Part shown: positions 1 to 6,457 of the stretch, piece after piece
Layout of the letters: every line of letters starts with the position of its first letter
Position numbering within the stretch: the first letter of the stretch is position 1
NCBI GenBank assembly: GCA_947462495.1
Contig: CANHOY010000090.1
Span: forward strand, 1 to 6,820
Direction: 5' to 3'
DNA length: 6,820 nucleotides
From: Bacteroidota bacterium
Lineage (GTDB): Bacteria; Bacteroidota; Bacteroidia; Chitinophagales; Chitinophagaceae
The notes under the pieces: generated by a model
Seen by the model: the letters and a program-made list of their open reading frames with translations, nothing else
Database searches by the model: none
Told to the model about the DNA's origin: nothing
Position numbers and translations under genes: made by a program

Positions 1-1
1 A

Positions 2-607
2 AAAGAGATCATCAAAGAAATTAAATCAGAAACAAGTATTGAGATTGAAGTAATTACCGGCGAATTGGAAGCCGAAATTATTTACGAAAACCATATTGCA
101 GAATTACTAGACAAAGATAAAAGCTATTTATACATTGACGTAGGTGGTGGTAGTACCGAAATAACTCTATACCATAAGTCTAATGTAGTCGTTCAAAAAT
201 CTTTCAATATTGGTACAGTTCGTATTCTTACAAAAAAGGTGAAAGACGAAACCTGGGAGGAAATGAAAGATACGTTAAAGGACCTCTCCAAAAAATACAG
301 TAATATGATTGGTATTGGGTCTGGAGGCAATATCAACAAATTATTTGCCTTGAATGGCAATAAAGATGGGAAATTTATTAGTGCAGAAAGTTTAAAAGAA
401 GTTTATAAACAAATGGAGCCGCTTTCAGTGGATGAAAGAATGCATACCTATACCCTTAAGGAAGATAGAGCTGAAGTAATTGTTCCTGCTTTAACTATTT
501 ATAATGCTATTTGTAAATGGGCTGATATTGAAGAAATATATGTGCCTAAGATTGGGCTAGCAGATGGACTCATACATCATTTGTATGATATGGTCGAACA
601 CGAATAA
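2..607 (+). CDS. Ppx/GppA family phosphatase (exopolyphosphatase-like), 5' truncated by window edge
   Basis: This is the C-terminal 201 residues of a Ppx/GppA-type phosphatase, a family with the ASKHA (actin/Hsp70-like) fold that hydrolyses polyphosphate or pppGpp. The frame is open from base 2, so the gene starts outside the window; the TTG at 65 is an internal leucine codon. Counting from the first visible residue, ITGELEAEIIY (19-29) matches the family's SGxxEA segment. IDVGGGSTE (45-53) is the glycine-rich phosphate-binding loop. GIGSGGN (104-110) is the second nucleotide/phosphate loop, and DRAEVIVPA (155-163) plus GLADGLI (185-191) are the conserved C-terminal motifs. Only the domain-I start seems missing, which fits the short form of about 300 residues without a C-terminal HD domain. 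The sequence cannot separate exopolyphosphatase from pppGpp phosphatase. A polyphosphate kinase gene upstream would favour the former. The stop lies one base from the convergent CBS gene. Confidence 0.9.
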   Translation, partial: KEIIKEIKSETSIEIEVITGELEAEIIYENHIAELLDKDKSYLYIDVGGGSTEITLYHKSNVVVQKSFNIGTVRILTKKVKDETWEEMKDTLKDLSKKYSNMIGIGSGGNINKLFALNGNKDGKFISAESLKEVYKQMEPLSVDERMHTYTLKEDRAEVIVPALTIYNAICKWADIEEIYVPKIGLADGLIHHLYDMVEHE

Positions 608-608
608 T

Positions 609-1040
609 CTATTTCAAATTCATATAATCCTGTAAATGTTCAATTAAGGATTTTTGCGTATCAATGGTATGTTTGATAATATCACTCTGGCTAATTAAAT
701 TGATTAGTTTCCCATTTTCAAATACTGGCAGATACCTCAAAGTTTTTTCAGTCATAATTTTACTGCAAAGCTCGATGCTGTCTTTGCTATCTAATAAGGG
801 GATATCTGTTACCATAATTTCATCTACCGTGGTGGTTTGAGAATTACGGCCTTCTAATACAATTTTACGCGCATAATCTCGCTCCGTGAACATGCCTATA
901 TAATGGTCTCCTTCTAGTACAATCAAACAGCCAATATTATAATCGGCCATCATCTTAAGCGCATCTATAATAGAAGTATTACTGGATACGGTAATGAGCT
1001 TTCTATTTTTATTATGTAATAAGTCGTGTACCGTTGGCAT
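609..1040 (-). CDS. Tandem CBS-domain protein (143 aa)
   Basis: This small cytosolic protein is almost entirely a CBS-domain pair (Bateman module), which usually binds adenine nucleotides or related ligands and acts as a regulatory sensor. CBS1 spans about residues 14-62 and ends in GMFTERDYARKI (49-60), the common CBS exit motif. CBS2 spans about 76-127 and contains LRYLPVFENGKLINLISQSD (101-120), the typical conserved strand and helix. No DNA-binding, transporter or enzyme domain is attached, so the effector partner is unknown. A short C-terminal helix (about 128-143) follows. The ATG at 1038-1040 leaves MPTVHDLL in front of CBS1, as in many stand-alone Bacteroidota and proteobacterial homologues. 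The gene faces the phosphatase gene tail to tail. Its nearest upstream neighbour on the same strand ends 244 bp away, so it probably has its own promoter. Confidence 0.88.
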   Translation of the reverse strand: MPTVHDLLHNKNRKLITVSSNTSIIDALKMMADYNIGCLIVLEGDHYIGMFTERDYARKIVLEGRNSQTTTVDEIMVTDIPLLDSKDSIELCSKIMTEKTLRYLPVFENGKLINLISQSDIIKHTIDTQKSLIEHLQDYMNLK

Positions 1041-1284
1041 AGATAAGGATTGGGGGTGTCTGTATATACCTAATTTACTACTTTTTTTGCTTCAATCAAA
1101 AATATAGTTCATTGCTTTTTCATAACCCATGCTCAAAAGATGATACTTTAACAACTAAAATTGTCGCAACACATTGTTTCTGAATACATTCTATATGAAG
1201 GACCACTAGGATTATGTTCTTTACTGACTAATATCAGTTTTTTATGAAAGTATAAATAAACTTTATGACCCACAATAAGCATAA
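1041..1284. other. 244-bp intergenic spacer
   Basis: The spacer lies between the start of the CBS gene and the end of the pseudouridine synthase gene, both on the minus strand. I see no open frame longer than about 13 codons on either strand, no tRNA-like or RNA-gene-like structure, and no mobile-element ends. Apart from the promoter candidate at 1097-1104 it holds one weak hairpin at 1223-1238. ACTGA and TCAGT form a 5-bp stem with a 6-nt loop, followed by six T on the plus strand. That orientation does not serve either flanking gene. Confidence 0.6.
1097..1104 (-). promoter_or_regulatory. Candidate Bacteroidota -7 promoter element for the CBS gene
   Basis: Read on the minus strand this is TATTTTTG, an exact match to the Bacteroidota sigma-ABfr -7 consensus TAnnTTTG. 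Eighteen bases upstream (1123-1125) is TTA, a two-of-three match to the -33 TTG element. Transcription would begin near 1090 and leave a leader of about 50 nt before the ATG at 1040. An 8-mer with two free positions can occur by chance in AT-rich DNA, and the -33 element is imperfect, so this is only a candidate. Confidence 0.4.
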
Positions 1285-1884
1285 TTATTTTGCATGTAAA
1301 TTGAGCAGCTGGTAGAATTTTTCTTCCTCCATTTCAAGTACATCACCTGGTTGCATAACGCCAATTTTAATATTTTCTATAGAGGTTCTTATCAACCGAA
1401 TACACTTATGATTGACTGCGGCGACCATTTTACGCACCTGATGAAATCGCCCTTCTGTTAATGTAATTTCCAACCAGGTAGTTTGCACGTTGGGGTGCAA
1501 TGGCTTATCCACTATAGATAAACCAATTGGTTGATTGACCAATTGAACCAAGCAAGGCGTTGTTGTAAATAGACTACCATTGGGGGCACTAATGTCAATC
1601 CCATTGGCTAATTTTTCTACAATAGCTGGTTCCACCTTGTTCTTTACTTGGACCAAATAAGTGCGTTGGTGTGGAACAGCTCCTTGAAATAAAAGTTTAG
1701 TTATTTTTTTATTAGTAGTAAGTAATAATAAACCTTCAGAATTTTGATCTAAGCGGCCAATAGCATGTGTTCCTTCGGGAAAAGCAAAATCTAATTGATG
1801 TAATAAATTCACTTGATGGGTACTCACAAATTGAGAAACCATATTCACAGGTTTATAAACAATAAAATATCGGAGAGGCTGCAT
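1285..1884 (-). CDS. RluE-type 23S rRNA pseudouridine synthase
   Basis: This 199-residue enzyme belongs to the RsuA/RluB/E/F family, which isomerises uridine to pseudouridine in rRNA. It has no N-terminal S4 domain, and its short length fits RluE (position 2457 of E. coli 23S rRNA) better than RsuA, RluB or RluF. Motif I is KPVNMVSQF (11-19). GRLDQNSEGLLLLT (43-56) carries the catalytic aspartate D46. RTYLVQV (74-80) is the conserved strand that is usually K/RTYxV. LTEGRFHQVRKM (142-153) is the C-terminal RNA-binding/active-site motif, followed by LIRTSIENIKIG (164-175). All key residues are present. The ATG at 1882-1884 puts motif I ten residues in, as in RluE homologues. The gene starts 25 bp from the divergent VF530 gene, so their control regions must overlap. 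The exact target uridine is inferred from family resemblance only. Confidence 0.88.
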   Translation of the reverse strand: MQPLRYFIVYKPVNMVSQFVSTHQVNLLHQLDFAFPEGTHAIGRLDQNSEGLLLLTTNKKITKLLFQGAVPHQRTYLVQVKNKVEPAIVEKLANGIDISAPNGSLFTTTPCLVQLVNQPIGLSIVDKPLHPNVQTTWLEITLTEGRFHQVRKMVAAVNHKCIRLIRTSIENIKIGVMQPGDVLEMEEEKFYQLLNLHAK

Positions 1885-1903
1885 AGCAGCAAATTACTTA
1901 ATA

Positions 1904-1915
1904 TTGCATATGCAA
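1904..1915. promoter_or_regulatory. Perfect 12-bp palindrome on the VF530 start codon
   Basis: TTGCATATGCAA is a perfect inverted repeat whose centre contains the VF530 ATG (1910-1912). It sits 20 bp upstream of the divergent pseudouridine synthase start. A symmetrical site here could bind a dimeric regulator controlling both genes. The sequence symmetry is seen directly, but any operator role is inference. Half of the site is fixed by the start codon and the following CAA codon, so chance is a real possibility. Confidence 0.3.
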
Positions 1916-2128
1916 CAAGCTTCCAAGGACCCTTTACATGGAAAAACACTCGAAAATGTAGTCACTGAACTAGTGGCTTATTTTGGATGGGAAGATTTAG
2001 GCCAGCATATTCCAATCAATTGCTTTAATAGCAATCCCAGCATTCAATCTAGTTTGAAATTTTTACGAAAAACCCCCTGGGCAAGAACTAAAGTGGAACA
2101 ATTGTATATTCGAATGATTAAAAACTAA
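1910..2128 (+). CDS. VF530 / DUF2132 family small protein (72 aa)
   Basis: This matches the VF530 (DUF2132) family, small single-domain proteins named after a Vibrio fischeri member and annotated in databases as DNA-binding. The match covers nearly the full length: DPLHGKTLENVVTELV (7-22), FGWEDLG (25-31), INCFNSNPSIQSSLKFLRKT (36-55), then PWARTKVEQLYI (56-67). The invariant-looking elements DPLHG, GWxxLG, CF..NPS, SSLKFLRKTPWAR and VExLY are all present. I chose the ATG at 1910 because the longer frame begins with TTG at 1904, two codons earlier, and family members begin just before KDPLHG. There is no clear Shine-Dalgarno sequence. The cellular role of the family is not established. The last 11 bases overlap the end of the convergent phosphoesterase gene. 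The divergent rRNA-modifying neighbour offers only weak guilt by association. Confidence 0.9.
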   Translation: MQQASKDPLHGKTLENVVTELVAYFGWEDLGQHIPINCFNSNPSIQSSLKFLRKTPWARTKVEQLYIRMIKN

Positions 2129-2984
2129 GTTCATTTAATTTCTCCGTTGGATTCATCATGTAAGTAATCATCGTGTTGTCGTTCATCAGTTCCACAACTC
2201 TAAAGCCTTTATATGCGGTACCCCAGTTGCCTCCCACATGGGCGTCAAAAATAAAGGGCACATTGTCAACCATTTTAAATCCATCGTGATCATGTTCATG
2301 TCCGTGAAACACAGCCTTAACGTTGGGGAATTTTTTAATGGTCTCAAAAACAGCTGGATTATCTATTGCATAGGGTGTCCATTTTGCTTGTGGAATATGT
2401 ATAAATACAAAACAATTTTTTTTGTCCCTATGGGCTTCTAGTTTATTGGATAGCCAATTGATGTCAGGAGATTCAAAAGTTCCTTGTTCATTAGAAGTAT
2501 CCCCTAGTAAAATAGCATTCTTTTTAATTAATACGTCATGATTTAAAGGCATTCCCCAAATACTATTCCAATAGTCCGATGACACCATATCATGGTTACC
2601 TCGCGTCACAAAATAAGGCATAGTTAAACCATCCAACTTTGCTTTAACCAAAGGCATAAATGATTTTTCATTATGAATTAAATCTCCATTCATCACACAA
2701 AAATCTAAGGGGCTATGGCCATGAAATAAATTAATATGCTTAGTGACTGTATCCAACATTTGCTCATAGGCAGTGTCAGGTTGTCCATAATGAATATCGG
2801 ATGCTACTACAAAACGTAATTTTACTTTATTACGATAACTAATTACCTCTGCGGCACTTAAGTTAGAAATTTTACCAGTAAGTAAAAATGCAGAAGCATA
2901 AGAAATGTTTTTAATAAACTGTCTGCGTGAATCCGTTCTATTTTTATTTGTTTTCATACCTAAAAATTTATTAAAAGTATCCAT
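2118..2984 (-). CDS. Tat-exported calcineurin-like metallophosphoesterase
   Basis: This 288-residue protein has the full set of calcineurin-like metallophosphoesterase motifs for a dinuclear metal site. They are SDIHY (D63, H65), NGDLIH (D101), RGNHD (N130, H131), VFIHIP (H196) and the GHEH motif (G228-H231). The N-terminus carries a Tat signal: SRRQFIK (19-25, twin arginines R20 and R21), a hydrophobic stretch (about 27-37) and a likely cleavage site near SAAE (43-46). It should therefore fold in the cytoplasm and act in the periplasm. The ATG at 2984 has a strong Shine-Dalgarno sequence 10 nt upstream. A second ATG at 2955-2957 (M10) would give a more typical signal length but lacks that signal. 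The gene starts 2 bp after the stop of the Omp85 barrel gene, so the two are almost certainly co-transcribed and perhaps translationally coupled. The substrate (nucleotide, lipid-linked or protein phosphate) cannot be told from the sequence. Confidence 0.88.
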   Translation of the reverse strand: MDTFNKFLGMKTNKNRTDSRRQFIKNISYASAFLLTGKISNLSAAEVISYRNKVKLRFVVASDIHYGQPDTAYEQMLDTVTKHINLFHGHSPLDFCVMNGDLIHNEKSFMPLVKAKLDGLTMPYFVTRGNHDMVSSDYWNSIWGMPLNHDVLIKKNAILLGDTSNEQGTFESPDINWLSNKLEAHRDKKNCFVFIHIPQAKWTPYAIDNPAVFETIKKFPNVKAVFHGHEHDHDGFKMVDNVPFIFDAHVGGNWGTAYKGFRVVELMNDNTMITYMMNPTEKLNELSF

Positions 2985-2986
2985 TT

Positions 2987-4240
2987 TTAGAATACCTCCC
3001 CCAAATTCATAAAAATTCCCTTGGAACCTCCTTGGCCTATTCCATAGTCAATAGAAATGTTGGTATTTGAATGTTTACTCAATTTAATACGAATGCCGGC
3101 GCCATAACCAGGCAAAATAGATTGTATGGGCTTGCCGCTCTGTTCTGAAAGACTTTGCATATTGGCAAAAATAACCCCACCTAAAAAACCATTTTCAGTA
3201 ATCCCGAAGCGGTATTCCGATTCTAAGTATACAAATTTATCCCCTCTAAATCTCCCCTGTATATACCCCCTGCCTGTATTATTATAGGTATCAGCTCCTG
3301 TAGAAAATAAATTTAAATAAGGCGGTTTGCCAGCAAGTGTAATAACATTATAAGACCAAAAAGCTAAAATATTTTTACTGCCCTTTGGGAAAGGAAGGTA
3401 TTTTCTATAATCAATTAATAATGATTGCCAGGGCGCATCACTTCCTAAAAAAGTTAAATTATTTCTATATACTAAGTTTAAGTAATGGCTATTGGCTATT
3501 GGGTTAACTAAAGATTTTCTAGTATCGTATAAAAGATTCAATAATAGACCAACTGAGCTAGACTTTTTTGTAAACCCATACTCATTAAAACCAACTATTG
3601 GTTTATTTTGAGTAGTGGTATCTGTTATGTTCCAATGATAATCTATATTAATACCTGGACCAAAATACAAATCAGTGCCCACTTTTTTTAAAACTGATTG
3701 ATATAATTTTAAATAGGAGTAATCAATCTTATCCAGTAATTGTAAAGAACTATTCGCCCCCAAGCCATAATCCGATTGAGGAAATTTTAAATAAGACCAG
3801 TTGGTGGTAATATTATATTCGTTATTTTTTAACCAAAGATTGGAAACTAGCTGAGAAATAATTTGTTTCTTTTGGGTATATTTTAATTCAGAAAAAATTA
3901 TAGATTGATTGTCTTTTAAATTTTTTTGTGGTACAATAACATTTGCATTAATAGAAGTTGCAAAGCCAGTAGCTAAACTATACCCTATATTAGGAACAAA
4001 GGTTAAATTTGATTTATTTAAATTATCATCATGTCCCCGTACTTTATTAATTTTAAAAACACGGTACAATCCGTCAACAAAATCAACCATAGAGTCTAAG
4101 CCAGGTTGTTTATATAAACCAAGTGTAAAAATATTTTTTTTATGCAAAGGACTTTTTAATTGCATAGTATCTTGTGTAAATCCATTAATTGTTGAAAAAA
4201 CAAAAAGCAGTAAAATAAAACTAATGAGGCACTTCTTCAT
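2987..4240 (-). CDS. POTRA-less Omp85/BamA-like outer-membrane beta-barrel protein
   Basis: This 417-residue protein has an N-terminal signal peptide (MKKCLISFILLLFVFSTINGF, cleavage near residues 21-24) and alternating strand patterns typical of an outer-membrane barrel. Omp85 hallmarks are present: the YDTRKSLVNPIANSHYLNL region (238-256, the family DxR...P motif) and GRGYIQGRFRGDKF (323-336), which contains the loop-6 RGY/F-type and G/RxRG signature. The chain ends in phenylalanine, as outer-membrane barrels usually do. About 50 residues lie between the signal peptide and the first likely strand (LTFVPNIGYSLATG, about 79-92), too few for a POTRA domain. It therefore resembles the short Omp85 class common in Bacteroidota rather than BamA. 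The frame extends to a TTG at 4249, but the ATG at 4238-4240 gives a canonical MKK signal peptide. It leads a two-gene operon with the phosphoesterase. The role could be translocation of a partner or a lipid function; neither is shown. Confidence 0.85.
   Translation of the reverse strand: MKKCLISFILLLFVFSTINGFTQDTMQLKSPLHKKNIFTLGLYKQPGLDSMVDFVDGLYRVFKINKVRGHDDNLNKSNLTFVPNIGYSLATGFATSINANVIVPQKNLKDNQSIIFSELKYTQKKQIISQLVSNLWLKNNEYNITTNWSYLKFPQSDYGLGANSSLQLLDKIDYSYLKLYQSVLKKVGTDLYFGPGINIDYHWNITDTTTQNKPIVGFNEYGFTKKSSSVGLLLNLLYDTRKSLVNPIANSHYLNLVYRNNLTFLGSDAPWQSLLIDYRKYLPFPKGSKNILAFWSYNVITLAGKPPYLNLFSTGADTYNNTGRGYIQGRFRGDKFVYLESEYRFGITENGFLGGVIFANMQSLSEQSGKPIQSILPGYGAGIRIKLSKHSNTNISIDYGIGQGGSKGIFMNLGEVF
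2995..3002 (-). promoter_or_regulatory. Strong Shine-Dalgarno sequence for the phosphoesterase, inside the barrel gene
   Basis: On the minus strand this reads GGGGGAGG, 10 nt before the ATG at 2984. It overlaps the codons for the last residues (LGEV) of the Omp85 protein. No other gene here has a comparable ribosome binding site, and Bacteroidota generally use Shine-Dalgarno sequences sparingly. It supports 2984 as the start rather than 2957. It also suggests that ribosomes finishing the barrel gene re-initiate on the phosphoesterase. The purine run is partly dictated by the coding sequence. Confidence 0.5.
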
Positions 4241-4270
4241 ATTTGACAAAAATTAACTGCTTTGAATGAC

Positions 4271-4278
4271 CAAATATA
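4271..4278 (-). promoter_or_regulatory. Candidate -7 promoter element for the barrel-phosphoesterase operon
   Basis: The minus strand reads TATATTTG, an exact TAnnTTTG match. TTA lies 20 bp upstream (4299-4301), in the right place for the -33 TTG but with one mismatch. Transcription would start about 25 nt before the ATG at 4240. It is the only exact -7 match I found in the 119-bp divergent region shared with glpD. The position relative to the start codon is good, which makes it the more convincing of the two promoter candidates here. Confidence 0.45.
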
Positions 4279-4359
4279 CTCCCCTGCTTTTGAATTTATA
4301 ATTAAAAGATAGAATCAGCAATTTAGTAGTAATTTTATGACAAATTTTTTAAAAATTGT

Positions 4360-5877
4360 ATGAATAGAGCCTCCCAATTAAATGCCCTGGAAAATGAAGA
4401 ATTCTGGGACATCCTTATTATAGGCGGGGGTGCTACCGGTATAGGCGCTGCTTTAGATGCAGCCTCAAGAGGTTACAAAACCTTATTAGTTGAAGGCCAT
4501 GATTTTGCCAAAGGTACTTCCAGCAGGTCAACTAAATTAGTTCATGGCGGAGTGAGGTATTTAGAACAAGGTAACATAAAACTTGTCCGGGAAGCATTGA
4601 GAGAAAGAGGATACCTTTTAAAAAATGCACCTCATTTAACCTCTGTACAAATATTTATCATACCCGTATTTAGTTGGTGGTGGAAGATGTTTTATTGGAT
4701 AGGATTAAAAATATACGACCTCCTTTCTGGAAGCCTATCTATTGGAAAAACCGAATCTCTTTCAAAAAAAGAAACCATAGCCCATTTGCCATCCATTAAT
4801 ACCAATAAATTAGTGGGCGGAATATTATATTATGATGGCCAATTCGACGACAGCCAATTAGCCATTGAAATGGCAGCAACTGCTATTAAAAATGGAGCGA
4901 CTGTTCTAAATTATTGCAAAGCAACTGGATTTATAAAAAACGATGGTAAAATAACAGGTGTAGAATGCATTGATACATTAACTGGAAAAACTTATACTCT
5001 AAAAACAAAAACAGTTATTAATGCTACGGGGGTGTTTACCAATGCAATCGTTCAAATGGACGATCAATTAAAACATGACTTTGTGAGTCCTTCCCAGGGT
5101 ATCCATTTGGTCGTGAATGCAAAATTTTTTCCTAGCACTAACGCGATGATGATTCCTAAAACTGATGATGGCCGCGTATTATTTGCAGTACCCTGGCATG
5201 ATAAAGTAATTTTGGGCACTACGGATACCCCTATTGATATTACTTCTTATGAACCTAAACCACTCGAAGAAGAGATAGAATTTATTTTAAAACATATTAA
5301 TCAATATGGAACCGAATTAATTACAAGAGCAGATATCAATAGTGTGTATGTTGGATTAAGGCCTTTAGTAAAACAAAAAGGAAAGGGTCGAACGTCCTTA
5401 ATTTCCAGAGAACATCATTTAAGTATATCTCCAAGTGGACTAGTTACGATTACTGGAGGCAAATGGACTACTTATAGAAAAATGGCTGCAGATGCAGTGG
5501 ACAATGCAGCATTCACTGGAAAATTAATAAAAGTAAAATGTACAACTGCCAAAATGAGTATTGGCAATTTAGAGGAAAGAAAAAATAATTTGAACGCTAT
5601 TTTAAAAACTGACCCGTCTTTAAATGATCTTCTTCATCCCAACTATGCATTTACAAAAGCAGAGGTAGTCTATGCTGTTAAACATGAAATGTCAATGGGT
5701 GTTGAAGATGTATTAGCAAGAAGAATTAGATTGCTTTTTCTGGATGCTAAATTAGCGGTAGCCTTAGCTCCTATGATTGCAGCCCTTATGGCTCATTATT
5801 TAAATAAAGATAAAAATTGGGAATTAGAAGAAGTTAAAAACTTTACAGCACTTGCAGACCAGTATATTCTAAAATAA
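4360..5877 (+). CDS. glpD: Aerobic glycerol-3-phosphate dehydrogenase (FAD-dependent)
   Basis: GlpD oxidises sn-glycerol 3-phosphate to dihydroxyacetone phosphate with FAD and passes the electrons to membrane quinone. It links glycerol and phospholipid turnover to glycolysis and respiration. The 505-residue length matches E. coli GlpD (about 500). The N-terminal FAD dinucleotide-binding loop is IIGGGATGIGAALDAASRG (20-38), with the acidic residue E45 after the second strand. STKLVHGGVRYLE (57-69) is the second FAD/substrate-site motif of the family. NATGVFTN (221-228), PWHDKVILGTTDTP (278-291), GLRPLV (332-337) and ITGGKWTTYRKMA (364-376) complete the oxidase domain. The C-terminal helical domain has MSMGVEDVLARRIRLLFLDA (444-463), a GlpD hallmark. 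No key residue appears missing. The ATG at 4360 gives a normal N-terminus. No glycerol kinase, facilitator or GlpR gene lies nearby, and no clear terminator follows. It acts at the inner face of the cytoplasmic membrane. Confidence 0.95.
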   Translation: MNRASQLNALENEEFWDILIIGGGATGIGAALDAASRGYKTLLVEGHDFAKGTSSRSTKLVHGGVRYLEQGNIKLVREALRERGYLLKNAPHLTSVQIFIIPVFSWWWKMFYWIGLKIYDLLSGSLSIGKTESLSKKETIAHLPSINTNKLVGGILYYDGQFDDSQLAIEMAATAIKNGATVLNYCKATGFIKNDGKITGVECIDTLTGKTYTLKTKTVINATGVFTNAIVQMDDQLKHDFVSPSQGIHLVVNAKFFPSTNAMMIPKTDDGRVLFAVPWHDKVILGTTDTPIDITSYEPKPLEEEIEFILKHINQYGTELITRADINSVYVGLRPLVKQKGKGRTSLISREHHLSISPSGLVTITGGKWTTYRKMAADAVDNAAFTGKLIKVKCTTAKMSIGNLEERKNNLNAILKTDPSLNDLLHPNYAFTKAEVVYAVKHEMSMGVEDVLARRIRLLFLDAKLAVALAPMIAALMAHYLNKDKNWELEEVKNFTALADQYILK

Positions 5878-5942
5878 ATTAAAATATACAATGGAGGGGC
5901 TTGGTTTAAATTAAATACAAAAATATTAGCTTAACAACTAAG

Positions 5943-6323
5943 ATGAAAAATTTGAAAATCGATACCATAAACGACTATATCGAAGCTCAGCCACTTGAAA
6001 AAAGAGCTACACTTCAAAAGATGAGAGCAATCATACAAAAGGCCGCACCAAAAGCCACAGAAGTGATTAGTTATAGCATGCCTGCTTTTAAACAAGAAGG
6101 TATTTTAGTTTATTTCGCTGCTTTCAAAAATCATTATGGCTTCTTTCCTACATCCAAACCCATAGATGTTTTTAAAAAAGAATTGGCCCCTTATAAAACC
6201 TCCAAAGGCAGCATTCAACTTCCTATAGACAAGCCTTTACCCATTAAGTTAATTCAAGCCATTGTAAAATTTAGAGTGGCTCAAAACAAAGACAAGGCTA
6301 GATTGAAATTGAAAAAGAAATAG
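5943..6323 (+). CDS. DUF1801 / YdhG-like protein (possible iron chaperone)
   Basis: This 126-residue cytosolic protein belongs to the DUF1801 family, which includes B. subtilis YdhG (Fra), described as a frataxin-like iron chaperone for Fe-S and haem supply. Visible hallmarks are an N-terminal TINDYIEAQP segment (8-17) and a helix LQKMRAIIQKAAPKATEVIS (24-43). VISYSMPAFK (41-50) is the family's signature. YFAAFKNHYGFFP (57-69) forms a central sheet, and YKTSKGSIQLPIDKPLP (84-100) is followed by a final helix (101-114). The very basic tail (residues 116-126, six lysines and one arginine) is common in the family. Many DUF1801 members have no known activity, so the iron role is only a possibility. 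The gene lies 65 bp after glpD on the same strand, and no promoter match or hairpin separates them, so read-through is possible. Confidence 0.85.
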   Translation: MKNLKIDTINDYIEAQPLEKRATLQKMRAIIQKAAPKATEVISYSMPAFKQEGILVYFAAFKNHYGFFPTSKPIDVFKKELAPYKTSKGSIQLPIDKPLPIKLIQAIVKFRVAQNKDKARLKLKKK

Positions 6324-6359
6324 GCCTCTCTATACTTGCTTATTCTTTCCCCCGGTCTA

Positions 6360-6379
6360 TTTTACAAAATTTTGTTAAA
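6360..6379. repeat. AT-rich inverted repeat with a perfect 12-bp core
   Basis: The core ACAAAATTTTGT (6364-6375) is a perfect palindrome. After one mismatched pair it gains three more A/T pairs on each side, giving 9 of 10 pairs matched over 20 bp. It lies about 140 bp upstream of the lipoprotein start. It could be a protein-binding site, but the pairs are nearly all A/T in a very AT-rich stretch, so the significance is uncertain. Confidence 0.3.
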
Positions 6380-6437
6380 GACAAATATTTCTATTAAACC
6401 AGTAATAAAGTTTCTTGTCCTAAGCCAAACTTAAGCT

Positions 6438-6457
6438 TTAATAAAATAATTTATTAA
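6438..6457. repeat. AT-only inverted repeat (8-bp stem, 4-nt loop)
   Basis: TTAATAAA and TTTATTAA can pair around the loop ATAA. The motif TTTATTA recurs at 6461-6467, exactly 11 bp after its copy at 6450-6456, about one helical turn. No G-C pairs stabilise the stem, so an intrinsic terminator is unlikely. A regulator site or simple AT richness fits equally well. No exact TAnnTTTG promoter was found between 6324 and 6518. Confidence 0.25.

Noticed and set aside
1223..1243. Hairpin (ACTGA/TCAGT) followed by six T, resembling an intrinsic terminator on the plus strand
   Set aside because: The stem is only 5 bp with two G-C pairs. The T tract is on the strand that carries no nearby gene: the last plus-strand gene ends at 607. 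On the minus strand no T tract follows.
2238..2441. 67-codon plus-strand open frame
   Set aside because: It lies wholly inside the metallophosphoesterase gene on the opposite strand, across the codons for its GHEH and FIHIP motifs. Its product resembles no family I recognise.
3909..4256. 115-codon plus-strand open frame
   Set aside because: It is antisense to the 5' part of the Omp85 barrel gene, covering its signal peptide. The translation has no recognisable domain, so the frame is a shadow of that gene.
5878..5942. Possible terminator or promoter between glpD and the DUF1801 gene
   Set aside because: No stem of useful length, no exact TAnnTTTG element and no T tract were found in these 65 bases. 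A GGAGGGG run at 5892-5898 is about 45 nt from the next ATG, too far to act as its ribosome binding site.
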